64,000 bases of DNA, from assembly GCA_002243285.1 (NCBI GenBank), contig CP022585.1, positions 3,832,641 to 3,896,640 on the forward strand. The letters run 5' to 3'. Positions 11,901-18,266 of this stretch are shown here, piece by piece. The stretch is from Candidatus Fluviicola riflensis. Its GTDB lineage: Bacteria > Bacteroidota > Bacteroidia > Flavobacteriales_D > Crocinitomicaceae. Every line of letters starts with the position of its first letter. The stretch's first letter is position 1. The notes under the pieces are model-generated. The model saw only the letters and a program-made list of their open reading frames with translations. It was not told the origin of the DNA and ran no database searches. A program made the position numbers and the translations under genes.

Positions 11901-14181
11901 CGAATACGAGTCGAAGTATACCTATGATCCCAATGGCAATCTCCAAACACTCGTCCGGAACGGTATTCCGGGTTCGGGAATGGGGATCAGTATGGATGAT
12001 TTTACCTACAATTATACATCGGGGACCAACCGTTTGCACCAGGTAACTGACGCCGTTACGGCAGCCAGTACCACTGCTTATACGGAGGATATCAACGACG
12101 GACAGGGCACCAATAATTACGTCTACGACAAACTTGGGCAGCTCGTTGCTGATAACACTTCCTTAGAAGAACAGGATTATGAGTGGCGATTTGGTGATAA
12201 AAAACTCAACTTGCAACGCAGTTCAACACAACAATTGGAATTCGTATACAATCCATTAGGACAACGGGTATTAAAAATCGTGAAACCGGTTTCAGGCGGT
12301 GTACCGCTACATCAGAGTGCTTCAGTGAGCTGGGATTATACCTATTATGCGTATGATGCCAATGGACAGGTAATGGCCATCTATGATGTGACCATGAACA
12401 ATTATGATCCGGACGATGAGATCAACATAGCTGAAAACTCCGAACAGATCATTTACGGTGCTGGCAGAATCGGTGTGATCAAACCTGACAAGGTTACGTA
12501 TACCAACCAAATGAGTTTAGCACCCGAAGGCCCGATTTGGGAGAATGAATTGGGTAGAAAAAACTACGAACTCACCAACCATCTGGGCAACGTAAATGCT
12601 GTAATCACCGACCGCAAAACGGTCAACGGTTCTTATACCGGCTTCTCGTTTGCAAGCAGTGTTGAAGGATGGGCGGCAGGTGCTGATGCTTCAGTGAGCC
12701 AGAGTGGTGGTTTACTCAATGTATCTACCACACCAGGTTCCAATAACAGTGCTTACAAAGTGATGACCACCACAGTGGGTGAGCATTACATTGTAACGGT
12801 CAAAGCCAATAAGGGCACGACAACCGGCTTAAAACTCTACCTGTTTGGTATCAGCACAACAACCCTGGCAGACGGCGAGGCCAGTACGATTTCGTTTACA
12901 GCCATTTCAACCAGCACGGCCTTGATCATACAACCCCTGCTGACAACAGGTTCGCATACGTTCAGTATCGATACAGTTGGTTTTACTCCTAAATCGGTTT
13001 ACGAGGCAACGGTGATCATGAAAAGTGATTATTATCCGTTCGGTATGCAAATGCCGGGACGTTTTTCCAATACTGGAGACTACCGTTTCGGCTACAACGG
13101 TATGGAAAAAGACCCCGAAATGAAAGGCGATGGGAATTCTTACACTACCGAGTTCAGGCAGTATGATCCGAGGTTGGGGAGATGGATGAGTCTTGATCCG
13201 TTGATGCTAATGTTCCCTGAACAATCACCATATTGTGCATTTGATAATAATCCTGTTTTATTTATTGATCCTTATGGATTGAGTGCCACTAATGGAGAAG
13301 GTGAACCACCAACGTTGAACGGTACTGAAACCGAAGGGCAACTATCAGATGATGGAGAGTGGATTATTAACGTAGACCCTAGTAGTGGCAAACTTGTTTG
13401 GCAAAAATTCTCAACACTTGAAGAAGTCGTAATACTTACAACAGGTCCTTGTACTCTGAATCTGTTGTTAGATATGAAAGCTTTAATGAAGGATTATCAC
13501 CATAATACGAAAGATTATTATCGCTTTGGTACTCTTGGCGCTCCTGCAAAGGATGTGTTTTATGAGGCGTACAAGATTTGGGATGAATGGTCTTCGTGCA
13601 TGGGACTTAAGATTACCATGGAGGATATTCATGAAGCTTTAGCTATACTAGGTAATCTTCCGGTTGTTGGTGAAATGTTTGATGCTGCTAATGCAATTCT
13701 TTATGTTGCTGAGGGCGATTATGAAAATGCTCTTTGGTGTGCTTCTTCAATGATTATTCCCGGAGGATCCGCACCTATTTTTGCCAAAAAAATGGCAAAA
13801 GATGCAATTCAAGATACTGGTGAAAAGGTTGGAAGAGAAGTTGGACAGGAAATTGCTGATGGCGCAACAAAACCCTATACTACAAGTCGCCCTAGTTATG
13901 GCAAGAATCAGGTTGAGGAAGTTTGGGAAAATGCGAAACATAGTGATGGAAATGTTTATGATCCTAATACTGGGGAGATAATTCATTGGGACAGGTCAAA
14001 ACCAAGAAACGGACAATGGGATATGGGACATAAGAAGAATCATGAATATAGAACGTTAAAGCAAGATTATTTAAGTGGAAAGATATCTAAAGAAGAGTTT
14101 TTGAAAGAGTATCGTGATCCAAATAATTACCAACCAGAGTTGCCAAAGAATAATAGAAGTCATAAATTTGAAAAAAAGTAA
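5947..14181 (+). CDS. Rhs polymorphic toxin with GH-E-type HNH/Endo VII nuclease tip
   Basis: 2744 aa. An N-terminal signal peptide (MKSTIILLLAIFLLPLYSSA) is followed by an FN3-like segment (about 160-280). Then come YD repeats, a long acidic Cys-rich insert (about 590-1540), more YD repeats, and the Rhs core near 2400-2440 (DPRLGRWMSLDP, then NPVLFIDPYGL). Everything after the core is the variable tip. The last ~90 residues contain WDMGHKKNHEY and PELPKNNRSH, matching the GH-E family of HNH/Endo VII nucleases, so the predicted activity is DNA cleavage in a competitor. The DNA becomes clearly more AT-rich from about 13200, as expected for an exchanged tip. The ankyrin gene 8 bp downstream is the likely immunity gene. 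Rhs identity is certain; the nuclease class is strongly supported by motif; the delivery route is not visible here. Confidence 0.93.
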   Translation: MKSTIILLLAIFLLPLYSSAAVETAVNRIESAQITTSGSPQLTVFDNKYVTMATNSSWATLFTNYRITNKIRLAINPEVLQTNNLSGGVTITIKYWKWDIGTSAFVTSTESKTLTIDYNTTATNIINDLSTYVTSDALRIEVSITSVNGGLDIDDAYLEAEIETERYYAFDGSAPTSHTVAKTSDYVNFEWTQVTGAEYYELEWVHVNDYKANDLTNAFATSDLTYNFYRNSTRVIIKTPYYTIPRVFDRGYIVFRVRAIGVAGTGFNLRKEGSWSLGETGLISAATVNTNYVYIDTEFDTQMNWGHQVMYAEDGKRFEGVSYADGIGRMRQSVGSNTETGQAIVSNIYYDAFGRPTITDLPTPDDDGRMIHRPDFNVAAGDTYYGPEHFEQVFIEDNPSCSFETTPFSSSYGAGKYYSPNNPDQDGENVRIPDAEQYPFARVEYMDDHTGRIRRAGGIGPDFQIGSGHETEFFYSTPSQEELDRLFGSEVGYAPHYQRRITVDANEQFYIEYFDMAGRVVASGLAGATPANLDALDNNATFTLTQTITQGVNGDVTPTSMTLTKPLTIFEDEDYSFSYELDPGEFTDEICAPELCLDCRYVLTIEITKEECDDLPVFSETMYINGGEYDAMCNEDIPFDYDTTITLLKNNYILTKTLTVDQDAINGYWCTYLENNTCVPTFQELYNEAYANADFSSCDIEEEFDEDDYSCDVMRAIMLNDVSPGGQYAEYTVSGSTYSAANTISVLYTGGSPDLSGDWRTPSGGMYEDELGAQAWVEVQLISVGVYAPPVEITAVPVLVDADNNIYKVKPEELADLADFVVGFQNSWAEALLPYHPEFCYLEYCEANEASHAYDAAMGSITSFSEACAGGYFAPLGFIDLTVNYDTPEIYSGCADTGAIDPFFEPLDILNPLYVEMEDRMTNYITISGVSVSMWEYAAMLVHCEEPYITFSGTTPISCLENYQPGECDLDMIWITFRDLYLAEKARIYAEAESAFIAGEACATLTATIGDEDPGNPFGEAIPRWGFYDDMIATYTSTTDIQNEFDAQSEAACETACTAYAKDWMLLLSGCDIDPADTADLRLDLQALCEFGCGDDHPAGATTLPASIPGGTYALPSGIGSVGNGATINDVLALYGYSESDLCTELLISDPGPYQESLVEDLYLDECGCELLLTTKDQFENGVVPAGIVTVEQLLEYNTGLSMEDIDALICACDDATGNEWNPGGYEWSGGEIETILGWEEVVPQQLTCDACVQCEDVATGVTDLETRFGSEIDESPNYEVILTNYLNGLFDFDLTYSYYAEFILKCNATSLNPICEPTPELLAWRDVMNLLAHRGQLNVGDTLNLLTENIVYKESELYEYLLATGYYAEIDGNTLHQTFVKNETGLACTTSLTLPIEADFTFDDIVAFGNIVPENTGCEEVAENFTVEVSYYACGILKTATLTGQTDCFPIQTCYCGGDLMLCNETVNEQLADETPCYEPILSQLYQDVTELYEETIAAAKQEFVAAYNTQCATAFETELLEYTGPFNQYQYTLFYYDQAGNLVKTVAPNGVSPLVSTATVVTSRDATTDLDNQDPAVVPTHGFETEYTYNSYSQLVETTNPDQTGATNFFYDRYGRMVASQNPVQADEHKYSYVLYDVQGRPVEVGQIDIDVTPTPIAALSESLHLKVNDLGAAFKTWVYSGLRTEVTFTVYDKSMSVTVAGKFATGTQQNLRLRVASVVYFDAVSAGTMPTTGYVSATHYSYDLHGNVIESLQDVPELSPVQQDIKSTQYQFELLSGNVKKVEYQKGERDRMTHEYVYDKLNRLTEVFTSTDAEVHKSREAHYRYFDYGPLARVEIGQHKVQGNDFTYTIQGWLKGMNSTTLDRTRDAGKDGGTDYLASNPEANTWFARDVTGYMMGYYTDDYKSIGTTTFEAAIGTSNPLSSAIKSLYNGNIAYTTTAIDGYDIQAGVYTYDQLQRLKAMNVYRSATIQSDNDWSNSANTTEYESKYTYDPNGNLQTLVRNGIPGSGMGISMDDFTYNYTSGTNRLHQVTDAVTAASTTAYTEDINDGQGTNNYVYDKLGQLVADNTSLEEQDYEWRFGDKKLNLQRSSTQQLEFVYNPLGQRVLKIVKPVSGGVPLHQSASVSWDYTYYAYDANGQVMAIYDVTMNNYDPDDEINIAENSEQIIYGAGRIGVIKPDKVTYTNQMSLAPEGPIWENELGRKNYELTNHLGNVNAVITDRKTVNGSYTGFSFASSVEGWAAGADASVSQSGGLLNVSTTPGSNNSAYKVMTTTVGEHYIVTVKANKGTTTGLKLYLFGISTTTLADGEASTISFTAISTSTALIIQPLLTTGSHTFSIDTVGFTPKSVYEATVIMKSDYYPFGMQMPGRFSNTGDYRFGYNGMEKDPEMKGDGNSYTTEFRQYDPRLGRWMSLDPLMLMFPEQSPYCAFDNNPVLFIDPYGLSATNGEGEPPTLNGTETEGQLSDDGEWIINVDPSSGKLVWQKFSTLEEVVILTTGPCTLNLLLDMKALMKDYHHNTKDYYRFGTLGAPAKDVFYEAYKIWDEWSSCMGLKITMEDIHEALAILGNLPVVGEMFDAANAILYVAEGDYENALWCASSMIIPGGSAPIFAKKMAKDAIQDTGEKVGREVGQEIADGATKPYTTSRPSYGKNQVEEVWENAKHSDGNVYDPNTGEIIHWDRSKPRNGQWDMGHKKNHEYRTLKQDYLSGKISKEEFLKEYRDPNNYQPELPKNNRSHKFEKK

Positions 14182-14189
14182 TAAAAGTT

Positions 14190-14666
14190 ATGGAAGTAAA
14201 TATTGATGATCTTTTTCAAGTCGTAAGACTTAAAGAGAATGAAGCGTATTTTAAGTTGAAGAAATCCATAGACATGAATGTAAAAAATTCTTCAGGTCGA
14301 TCTTTACTGCATGAGGCGGTAGCTTATCATAATAATGCTGTTGTTAGTGATTTGATTAAAAGCGGTATAAATGTTAATTGCACTGATAAGGAAGGTCAAA
14401 CAGCGCTTCACTATTCGGCTGCTATTACGAATATTCCGGCTGCGAAATTAATTCTTGAATCAGGCGGTGACGTCAATATAGTCGATGTTTATGGAAATAA
14501 TGCTATGTGGACCGCTGTTTTCAACTCAAGAGGAAATTATGAGATGGTTAAACTGTTTAAGGAGTATTCAGGGGATCATTTACATAGTAATAATAACTCT
14601 AAATCTGCATATGATTTTGCAAATCAAATAAATGATTTAGAGTTAGTTAAAATTCTAAAATCATAA
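14190..14666 (+). CDS. Ankyrin-repeat protein, predicted immunity to the Rhs nuclease
   Basis: 158 aa with about three ankyrin repeats. Visible signatures are SGRSLLHEAVAYHNNAV, EGQTALHYSAAITNIPAAK and YGNNAMWTAVFNSRG, with the usual LLI..G.DVN-type helix ends. There is no signal peptide, so it should be cytoplasmic. It starts 8 bp after the Rhs stop and shares its AT-rich composition. Ankyrin proteins are known as immunity proteins in polymorphic toxin loci, particularly beside HNH/Endo VII-type nucleases, so neutralising the GH-E tip is the natural assignment. That role is inferred from position and family. Confidence 0.85.
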   Translation: MEVNIDDLFQVVRLKENEAYFKLKKSIDMNVKNSSGRSLLHEAVAYHNNAVVSDLIKSGINVNCTDKEGQTALHYSAAITNIPAAKLILESGGDVNIVDVYGNNAMWTAVFNSRGNYEMVKLFKEYSGDHLHSNNNSKSAYDFANQINDLELVKILKS

Positions 14667-14670
14667 GTTC

Positions 14671-15480
14671 ATGAGGCTCTTTTTTTGTGTCGTTTTTTTG
14701 ATTCCTACAAAATATTTTTGTCAATCTTATCCGGTAGGTGCTAAGCATACTAAAACAATTTATACTACAATATTTGATAATAATGACACGGTAGAACATA
14801 ACATAGTGCTAACTTATTATGATAGCCTTTGGCAAGAAGTTATAAGCGAAAATACATTGAAATCAGCTTTGAATAAAGGATCTTACTCAGTAACATTAAC
14901 TCAAACACCTCAAAAGTTTGTTTCAGCCTCGATTTCTCCAAATGGTGATACATCAAATACGACTGTTTATTTGTATAATGAACAAGGTAAGCAAGTCTAC
15001 CATTATGAAATAAAGGGTCTGGATACGACAATAAGTCAAAAGAGGAAGTACGATTCAAATGGGAATAATACGGAATTGTATAATAAAAAGAACGGCGTTT
15101 ATTTCTTATTCATGGAATTTGAATACGATCAGAATAATGAGATTTCTTCCAAGAAGATGTATAATAATGCTGGTGGATTAGTGAAATTTGAAAAGTATGA
15201 AAGGAAACGGAATGGTGAAATTATAGATCATTATGAATATCTTAACGGTTTTGGATGGACATTAAGATCAAGAGCCGAAAAAACATCGTTACATAAAGTT
15301 AAAACTAATTATTACTACGATTGGGAGGGTGTTAACTACGGAATCACATTAAAATATGTTAAGGGTGGGTATTCTATCACTGAGAATTCAAACAATAATA
15401 ATCTAGTAAGATTAGAGATTTATGATCAATCAAATAATCTCACAACTTCTGTTTTTGTTGAATATACGGATATAGAATAG
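14671..15480 (+). CDS. Predicted exported protein of the Rhs locus, unknown function
   Basis: 269 aa, starting 4 bp after the ankyrin gene. The N-terminus (MRLFFCVVFLIPTKYFCQS) looks like a signal peptide or, less likely, a lipoprotein signal. The body has short YD-like units such as KYDSNGNNTELY, EYDQNNEISSKKMY and IYDQSNNLTTS, resembling degenerate Rhs/YD or MORN-like beta repeats. It is AT-rich like the immunity genes around it. It could be a periplasmic accessory or second immunity protein, or part of a displaced module. I do not recognise a named family. Confidence 0.7.
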   Translation: MRLFFCVVFLIPTKYFCQSYPVGAKHTKTIYTTIFDNNDTVEHNIVLTYYDSLWQEVISENTLKSALNKGSYSVTLTQTPQKFVSASISPNGDTSNTTVYLYNEQGKQVYHYEIKGLDTTISQKRKYDSNGNNTELYNKKNGVYFLFMEFEYDQNNEISSKKMYNNAGGLVKFEKYERKRNGEIIDHYEYLNGFGWTLRSRAEKTSLHKVKTNYYYDWEGVNYGITLKYVKGGYSITENSNNNNLVRLEIYDQSNNLTTSVFVEYTDIE

Positions 15481-15494
15481 GGTAATGTTGGTAA

Positions 15495-15523
15495 TGTGGA
15501 GATTCCGGAGTAACTGACCATCT
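15495..15523 (-). repeat. Solo inverted right end of the IS21-like element
   Basis: The plus strand reads TGTGGAGATTCCGGAG and then TAACTGACCATCT. This is the reverse complement of the right end of the complete elements at 16819 and 19577, with a few substitutions. It is therefore a solitary end in the opposite orientation to all other copies. Nothing of the rest of the element is next to it. Confidence 0.7.
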
Positions 15524-15694
15524 CATTCGGTAATGTTCGAAGTGTGTTGATAGCTAGACGTTTTGGATTTAATCATCACATAAACAACTATTTAACAAAA
15601 TAAAAACAACGCGTATAAGGGGATGTTAAACTTCCCCTTTGTAGTTGAAAGGGTTTTAAACGATCTGAAATGAGCTCAAATCAGACCACGTGTT
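15524..15694. repeat. Degenerate intergenic repeat B, copy 1
   Basis: No gene seen. It shares CATTCGGTAATGTTC and GCGTATAAGGGGATGTTAA with 17517-17665 (CATTCGGGTAATGTTC, GCGTATCAGGGGATATTTAA), in the same order and at similar spacing. A short hairpin AAGGGGA/TCCCCTT lies at 15617-15639. It is probably a relic of a mobile-element end that accompanies the immunity cassettes. Confidence 0.5.
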
Positions 15695-15804
15695 TGTATA
15701 TTCCAGTCGTGTTGACCACCCATTTCCGGAATACATTGACCACCTGCTGATTTGTTTAGACGGTAGGATTGTGTTGGATTGTAGTAGTTTTTAGTGGTGG
15801 TCAA
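15695..15804 (+). repeat. IS21-end MITE copy 1, right end missing
   Basis: It begins TGTATATTCCAGTCGTGTTG and matches the complete copies for about 110 bp, including the core with TTTGTTTAGACGGTAGGATT. It breaks off after GTGGTGGTCAA, and the right-end motifs present in other copies are absent. Sequence immediately to the right encodes the tail of an HNH nuclease, so a recombination or deletion joined the element core to toxin DNA. Confidence 0.85.
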
Positions 15805-15864
15805 ACAACATTGCAAAACGGTGTGGCTCTTTGTAAAAAATGTCATAAAGAAATACACAAATAA
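15805..15864 (+). pseudogene. C-terminal remnant of an HNH nuclease toxin
   Basis: The frame reads TTLQNGVALCKKCHKEIHK then stop (862-864). NGVALCKKCHKEIH is the classic end of HNH endonucleases, with the CxxC zinc pair and final catalytic/metal His. There is no start and the N-terminal part is replaced by the MITE. The stop is 3 bp before the DUF4262 gene, exactly the toxin-immunity spacing expected. It reads as the tip of a displaced Rhs-type toxin. Confidence 0.8.
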
Positions 15865-15867
15865 GAA

Positions 15868-16593
15868 ATGGGCGATAATAAATTTTTAGACTTAATTAAA
15901 GCTAACATAACAAAACATGGTTATCACGTAACCATTGTGAATAGTGATACTGATCCTAGGTATTGTTACACCATTGGATTAAACGAGTCATTAGGTTTTG
16001 AATTAGTTATTGCAGGAGGGTACTTTTATCTAAAAGATGACTTATTGTACATTTTAGATTTATTAGTTTCCAATTTGAAAAAAGATGGTAGTCTGATTAA
16101 TTCTCATATTCAAACCTCGAAATTTGGGAGTTTTACATTCATTAGGATTCATGATTCTTGGAATGACTTAATGCTTTTGGGTGTTTCTGACTACTATAAG
16201 ACCGATACGATTAAATCTTTTCAGATAATCCCTGATGGTGAACATTTTACTCTTGAGATTCCAGATATGTCTAAAAAAATTAATGGTGAATCATTCCCGA
16301 TATGGAAATGGTTGATTCATGAATGGGATTTAAAAGTACCTGAAACATCTAAAGCCATCACGAATTTAGCAGCGCTAAAGGGAGAGAAAATAACGGAAGT
16401 AATGAGATGGGAAGTAGATAATTGGGAGATGTTTGCAGGTTCTGGTCCTGATATAGACGAAAATGATATAAGAGTAGTACCTATCGGGATGATTTTGGGG
16501 ATTGATAAGACTATTAATGACGCATTAGACTTAAAAATTGAAAAAGGTTTTTGGAGAAAAAATGATGATCTTGTATTGCATGATTGGGGATAA
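15868..16593 (+). CDS. DUF4262 protein, orphan immunity candidate
   Basis: 241 aa. The first ~115 residues match DUF4262: HGYHVTIVNSDTDPRYCYTIGL, then GFELVIAGGY. The C-terminal half contains a second conserved-looking stretch (WEMFAGSGPDIDENDIRVVP). There is no signal peptide. DUF4262 proteins are found beside polymorphic toxins, and here the gene sits 3 bp after the tail of an HNH nuclease, so it is most likely that toxin's immunity protein retained after the toxin was lost. The ATG at 15868 is fixed by this junction. Confidence 0.85.
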   Translation: MGDNKFLDLIKANITKHGYHVTIVNSDTDPRYCYTIGLNESLGFELVIAGGYFYLKDDLLYILDLLVSNLKKDGSLINSHIQTSKFGSFTFIRIHDSWNDLMLLGVSDYYKTDTIKSFQIIPDGEHFTLEIPDMSKKINGESFPIWKWLIHEWDLKVPETSKAITNLAALKGEKITEVMRWEVDNWEMFAGSGPDIDENDIRVVPIGMILGIDKTINDALDLKIEKGFWRKNDDLVLHDWG

Positions 16594-16733
16594 GATCAAT
16601 TAGTATATATCTGCGCGCGCAGATGCGCATACTCGTTTGCACATCTGCACACACCAACTGATTCCAAAACAAAACCGCCCGAATATCCGTCTGTGCATAC
16701 CATGGGCAATAGATTATCGGTAGTTACTTTCTA
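16594..16733. other. Intergenic stretch with GC-rich palindrome
   Basis: No gene seen. A perfect 16-bp palindrome, ATCTGCGCGCGCAGAT, lies at 16609-16624, 16 bp after the DUF4262 stop. It could end transcription or be a repeat scar, but there is no T-tract next to it. Confidence 0.4.
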
Positions 16734-16818
16734 AGTAAAGCTGTTTAAGTCCACTTCAAAATATTTTGCTAAACTGCAAAGCGTCGTAAATGCAATATCA
16801 CGCTTGCCCTGTTCTATT
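16731..16818 (-). pseudogene. Truncated XRE-type HTH regulator, C-terminal end only
   Basis: Read on the minus strand up to the stop at 16731 the frame gives QIEQGKRDIAFTTLCSLA and then KYFEVDLNSFT. The IEqGKrd..f.tL..LAk.fev pattern is the end of a Cro/C1-type HTH domain. The N-terminal part is gone and the break coincides exactly with the outer base of the MITE at 16819. It is a gene fragment cut by insertion or by recombination at the element end. Confidence 0.75.
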
Positions 16819-16971
16819 TGTATATTCCGGTGGTGTTGACCACCCAATTCCGGAATACATTGACCACCTGCTGATTTGTTTAGACGGTAGGATTGTGTTG
16901 GATTATAGTAGTTTTTAGTGGTGGTCAATCGAAACCGGAGCGAGGTGGTCAGTGGCTCCGGAATCTCCACA
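16819..16971 (+). mobile_element. IS21-end MITE copy 2, complete
   Basis: 153 bp. The left end TGTATATTCCGGTGGTGTTG/ACCACC is followed by an inner copy AATTCCGGAATACATTGACC/ACC. The right end, read inward on the minus strand, is TGTGGAGATTCCGGAGCCAC/TGACCAC, followed by an inner motif ending TTGACCACC. Paired outer and inner copies of TTCCGG-N-TGACCACC at both ends are typical of IS21-family termini. There is no room for istA or istB. No clear target duplication was seen. Confidence 0.82.
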
Positions 16972-17001
16972 TACTGGAAAAAACAATACCCAAAAAAGTA
17001 A
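16972..17001 (+). pseudogene. Possible toxin C-terminal relic
   Basis: Immediately right of the MITE the frame reads YWKKQYPKK then stop at 16999-17001, ending 9 bp before the SUKH gene. Position and basic/aromatic composition suit the last residues of a toxin, as at 15805, but nine residues cannot prove it. Confidence 0.35.
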
Positions 17002-17010
17002 CTTTGCGAT

Positions 17011-17508
17011 ATGATAACAATTGAAAAAACAATTAAAGAGCTTTCAAAGTTCTCAAATCAAATACTAGAATTCAATAAGCCTGTTGAGCCTGTGCTCATA
17101 AAAGAATTTGAGAATAAATATGGTTTAACTCTTCCAAATGATTATAAATTTCTTTTGGAAACGACAAATGGATTTTCTTTAATTGGCACTAGGGTTCTTG
17201 GGTTGCATGGAAACGAGAATATTGATTCATTAGAGATGGTTTATAAATTTGAACATTTTGAAGTGATTAATCCGCAACCTACTTATTTAATCCCATTCTG
17301 TAATGACGGTAGAGGAAATTTTTATTGTTTTGATACACTAAAGCAATCAAAAGATGGAAACTCATGTTCAATTGTTTTTTGGCAATCCGATATTGATTAT
17401 TCTAATCAAGAACCAGAAATTGTTAACGAAAACTTGTCAGATTGGATCGACGAAGTTGTAATACAATGGACTCTCGAAGATTATGATTATGATGGCAACG
17501 AAAAATAA
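17011..17508 (+). CDS. SUKH (SMI1/KNR4) family immunity protein
   Basis: 165 aa. The SUKH fold signature is clear: KEFENKYGLTLPNDYKFLLE, then TNGFS and, later, LIPFCNDGRGNFYCFD and SDWIDEVV. There is no signal peptide. SUKH proteins are the commonest immunity family for polymorphic nuclease toxins. The gene stands alone behind a MITE and a nine-residue possible toxin tail, so it looks like an orphan immunity gene. Its AT-richness matches the rest of the cassette and differs from polA. Confidence 0.88.
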   Translation: MITIEKTIKELSKFSNQILEFNKPVEPVLIKEFENKYGLTLPNDYKFLLETTNGFSLIGTRVLGLHGNENIDSLEMVYKFEHFEVINPQPTYLIPFCNDGRGNFYCFDTLKQSKDGNSCSIVFWQSDIDYSNQEPEIVNENLSDWIDEVVIQWTLEDYDYDGNEK

Positions 17509-17516
17509 GGTTACAC

Positions 17517-17664
17517 ATTCGGGTAATGTTCCAGTAGCGGGTAGTGTTTCAGAGTAGTTGATGGAGGCTCTCTTTTAATTCAAAGCGCCTTGTTTTCAAT
17601 CAGATAACGTTTTGTGTAAAAGTGCGTATCAGGGGATATTTAAGTATCACTGAAGTGTAGAAAG
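17517..17664. repeat. Degenerate intergenic repeat B, copy 2
   Basis: It shares CATTCGGGTAATGTTC and GCGTATCAGGGGATATTTAA with 15524-15694. The part around 17536-17562 (GTGTTTCAGAGTAGTTGATGG) also looks like a decayed form of the inverted right end seen at 15495. No gene is seen before the small ORF at 17665. Confidence 0.45.
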
Positions 17665-17802
17665 ATGCCACAATCAAAAATAAAGACCACAAATGAAACC
17701 TCGTGTTTCAGGGTTGTTGATGGACACGGAAATCAATGCGAATGCGGTAAAGCGTTGATTAAAAATGGAAAGACATTAAAAATCAAGTATGGTTATTTAT
17801 AA
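17665..17802 (+). CDS. Small ORF, possible toxin tail before an immunity gene
   Basis: 45 aa from ATG, open back to 17644. It contains DGHGNQCECGKALIKNG, a CxC with an adjacent His, and ends in a basic/aromatic tail (KIKYGYL). Its stop overlaps the next gene by 14 bp, the coupling expected between a toxin and its immunity gene. I do not recognise the family. It could be a toxin C-terminal relic with a fortuitous ATG or a small gene of its own. Confidence 0.4.
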   Translation: MPQSKIKTTNETSCFRVVDGHGNQCECGKALIKNGKTLKIKYGYL

Positions 17803-18259
17803 GATAACATTGGATTTATTTGGAGACAATTTTTCTCCGAATAAAATTTTAGACCAAATAGAACTCAACCCTTTAATAGTTGATTCTAGTGAACGTGGTG
17901 ATAAGATATGGCCCGGGCAAGATGAAGAGATTGATTTTGGAAAGATCTCAGTACTTAATCCCTGTACATATGGATTACAACATGATAATTGGGAATATGA
18001 AGAGTGGTATGTTCAGTTTATTGAAAAAAATCATACGCTTCTCAAACTTCATGGGGTTGATGAGATACATTTTTTTATTGATGTATTCTATTCTGGGGAT
18101 CAATGTAATATTGAAGTATTCAATAAAGAAATATTTAAGCGTTTAAATAAACATATAACATTTTCGATACCATTAAGTGTGTATCACTTAAAACAAAAGG
18201 AAATTAAAGAAATGCTTTTAGAAGTGGGATTTACTAAAAAGGAAATAAGCAGTTTATAG
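17789..18259 (+). CDS. DUF4279-like orphan immunity candidate
   Basis: 156 aa. The N-terminus (IYKITLDLFGDNFSPNKI) and the following LNPLIVDSSERGDK resemble the start of DUF4279 proteins (Y.l.l.Gd.l.P..i...L...P......Gd). The middle carries WEYEEWYVQFIEK. No signal peptide is present. It overlaps a small ORF upstream and is followed 7 bp later by MITE copy 3. Its place in the cassette suggests immunity; the family assignment is a weak visual match. Confidence 0.65.
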   Translation: MVIYKITLDLFGDNFSPNKILDQIELNPLIVDSSERGDKIWPGQDEEIDFGKISVLNPCTYGLQHDNWEYEEWYVQFIEKNHTLLKLHGVDEIHFFIDVFYSGDQCNIEVFNKEIFKRLNKHITFSIPLSVYHLKQKEIKEMLLEVGFTKKEISSL

Positions 18260-18266
18260 GGTAGTG

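Noticed and set aside
11275-12039. 254-aa minus-strand ORF within rhs
   Set aside because: It lies wholly inside the Rhs coding frame, has no recognisable motif, and arises from the skewed codon use of YD repeats.
15676-15858. Minus-strand ORFs across MITE copies (also 16731-16970 and 19531-19770) sharing TKNYYNPTQSYRLNKSAGG
   Set aside because: The shared peptide is only the translation of the repeat in one frame; each ORF has different flanks and no start or family. Only the XRE tail at 16731-16818 is a real gene fragment.
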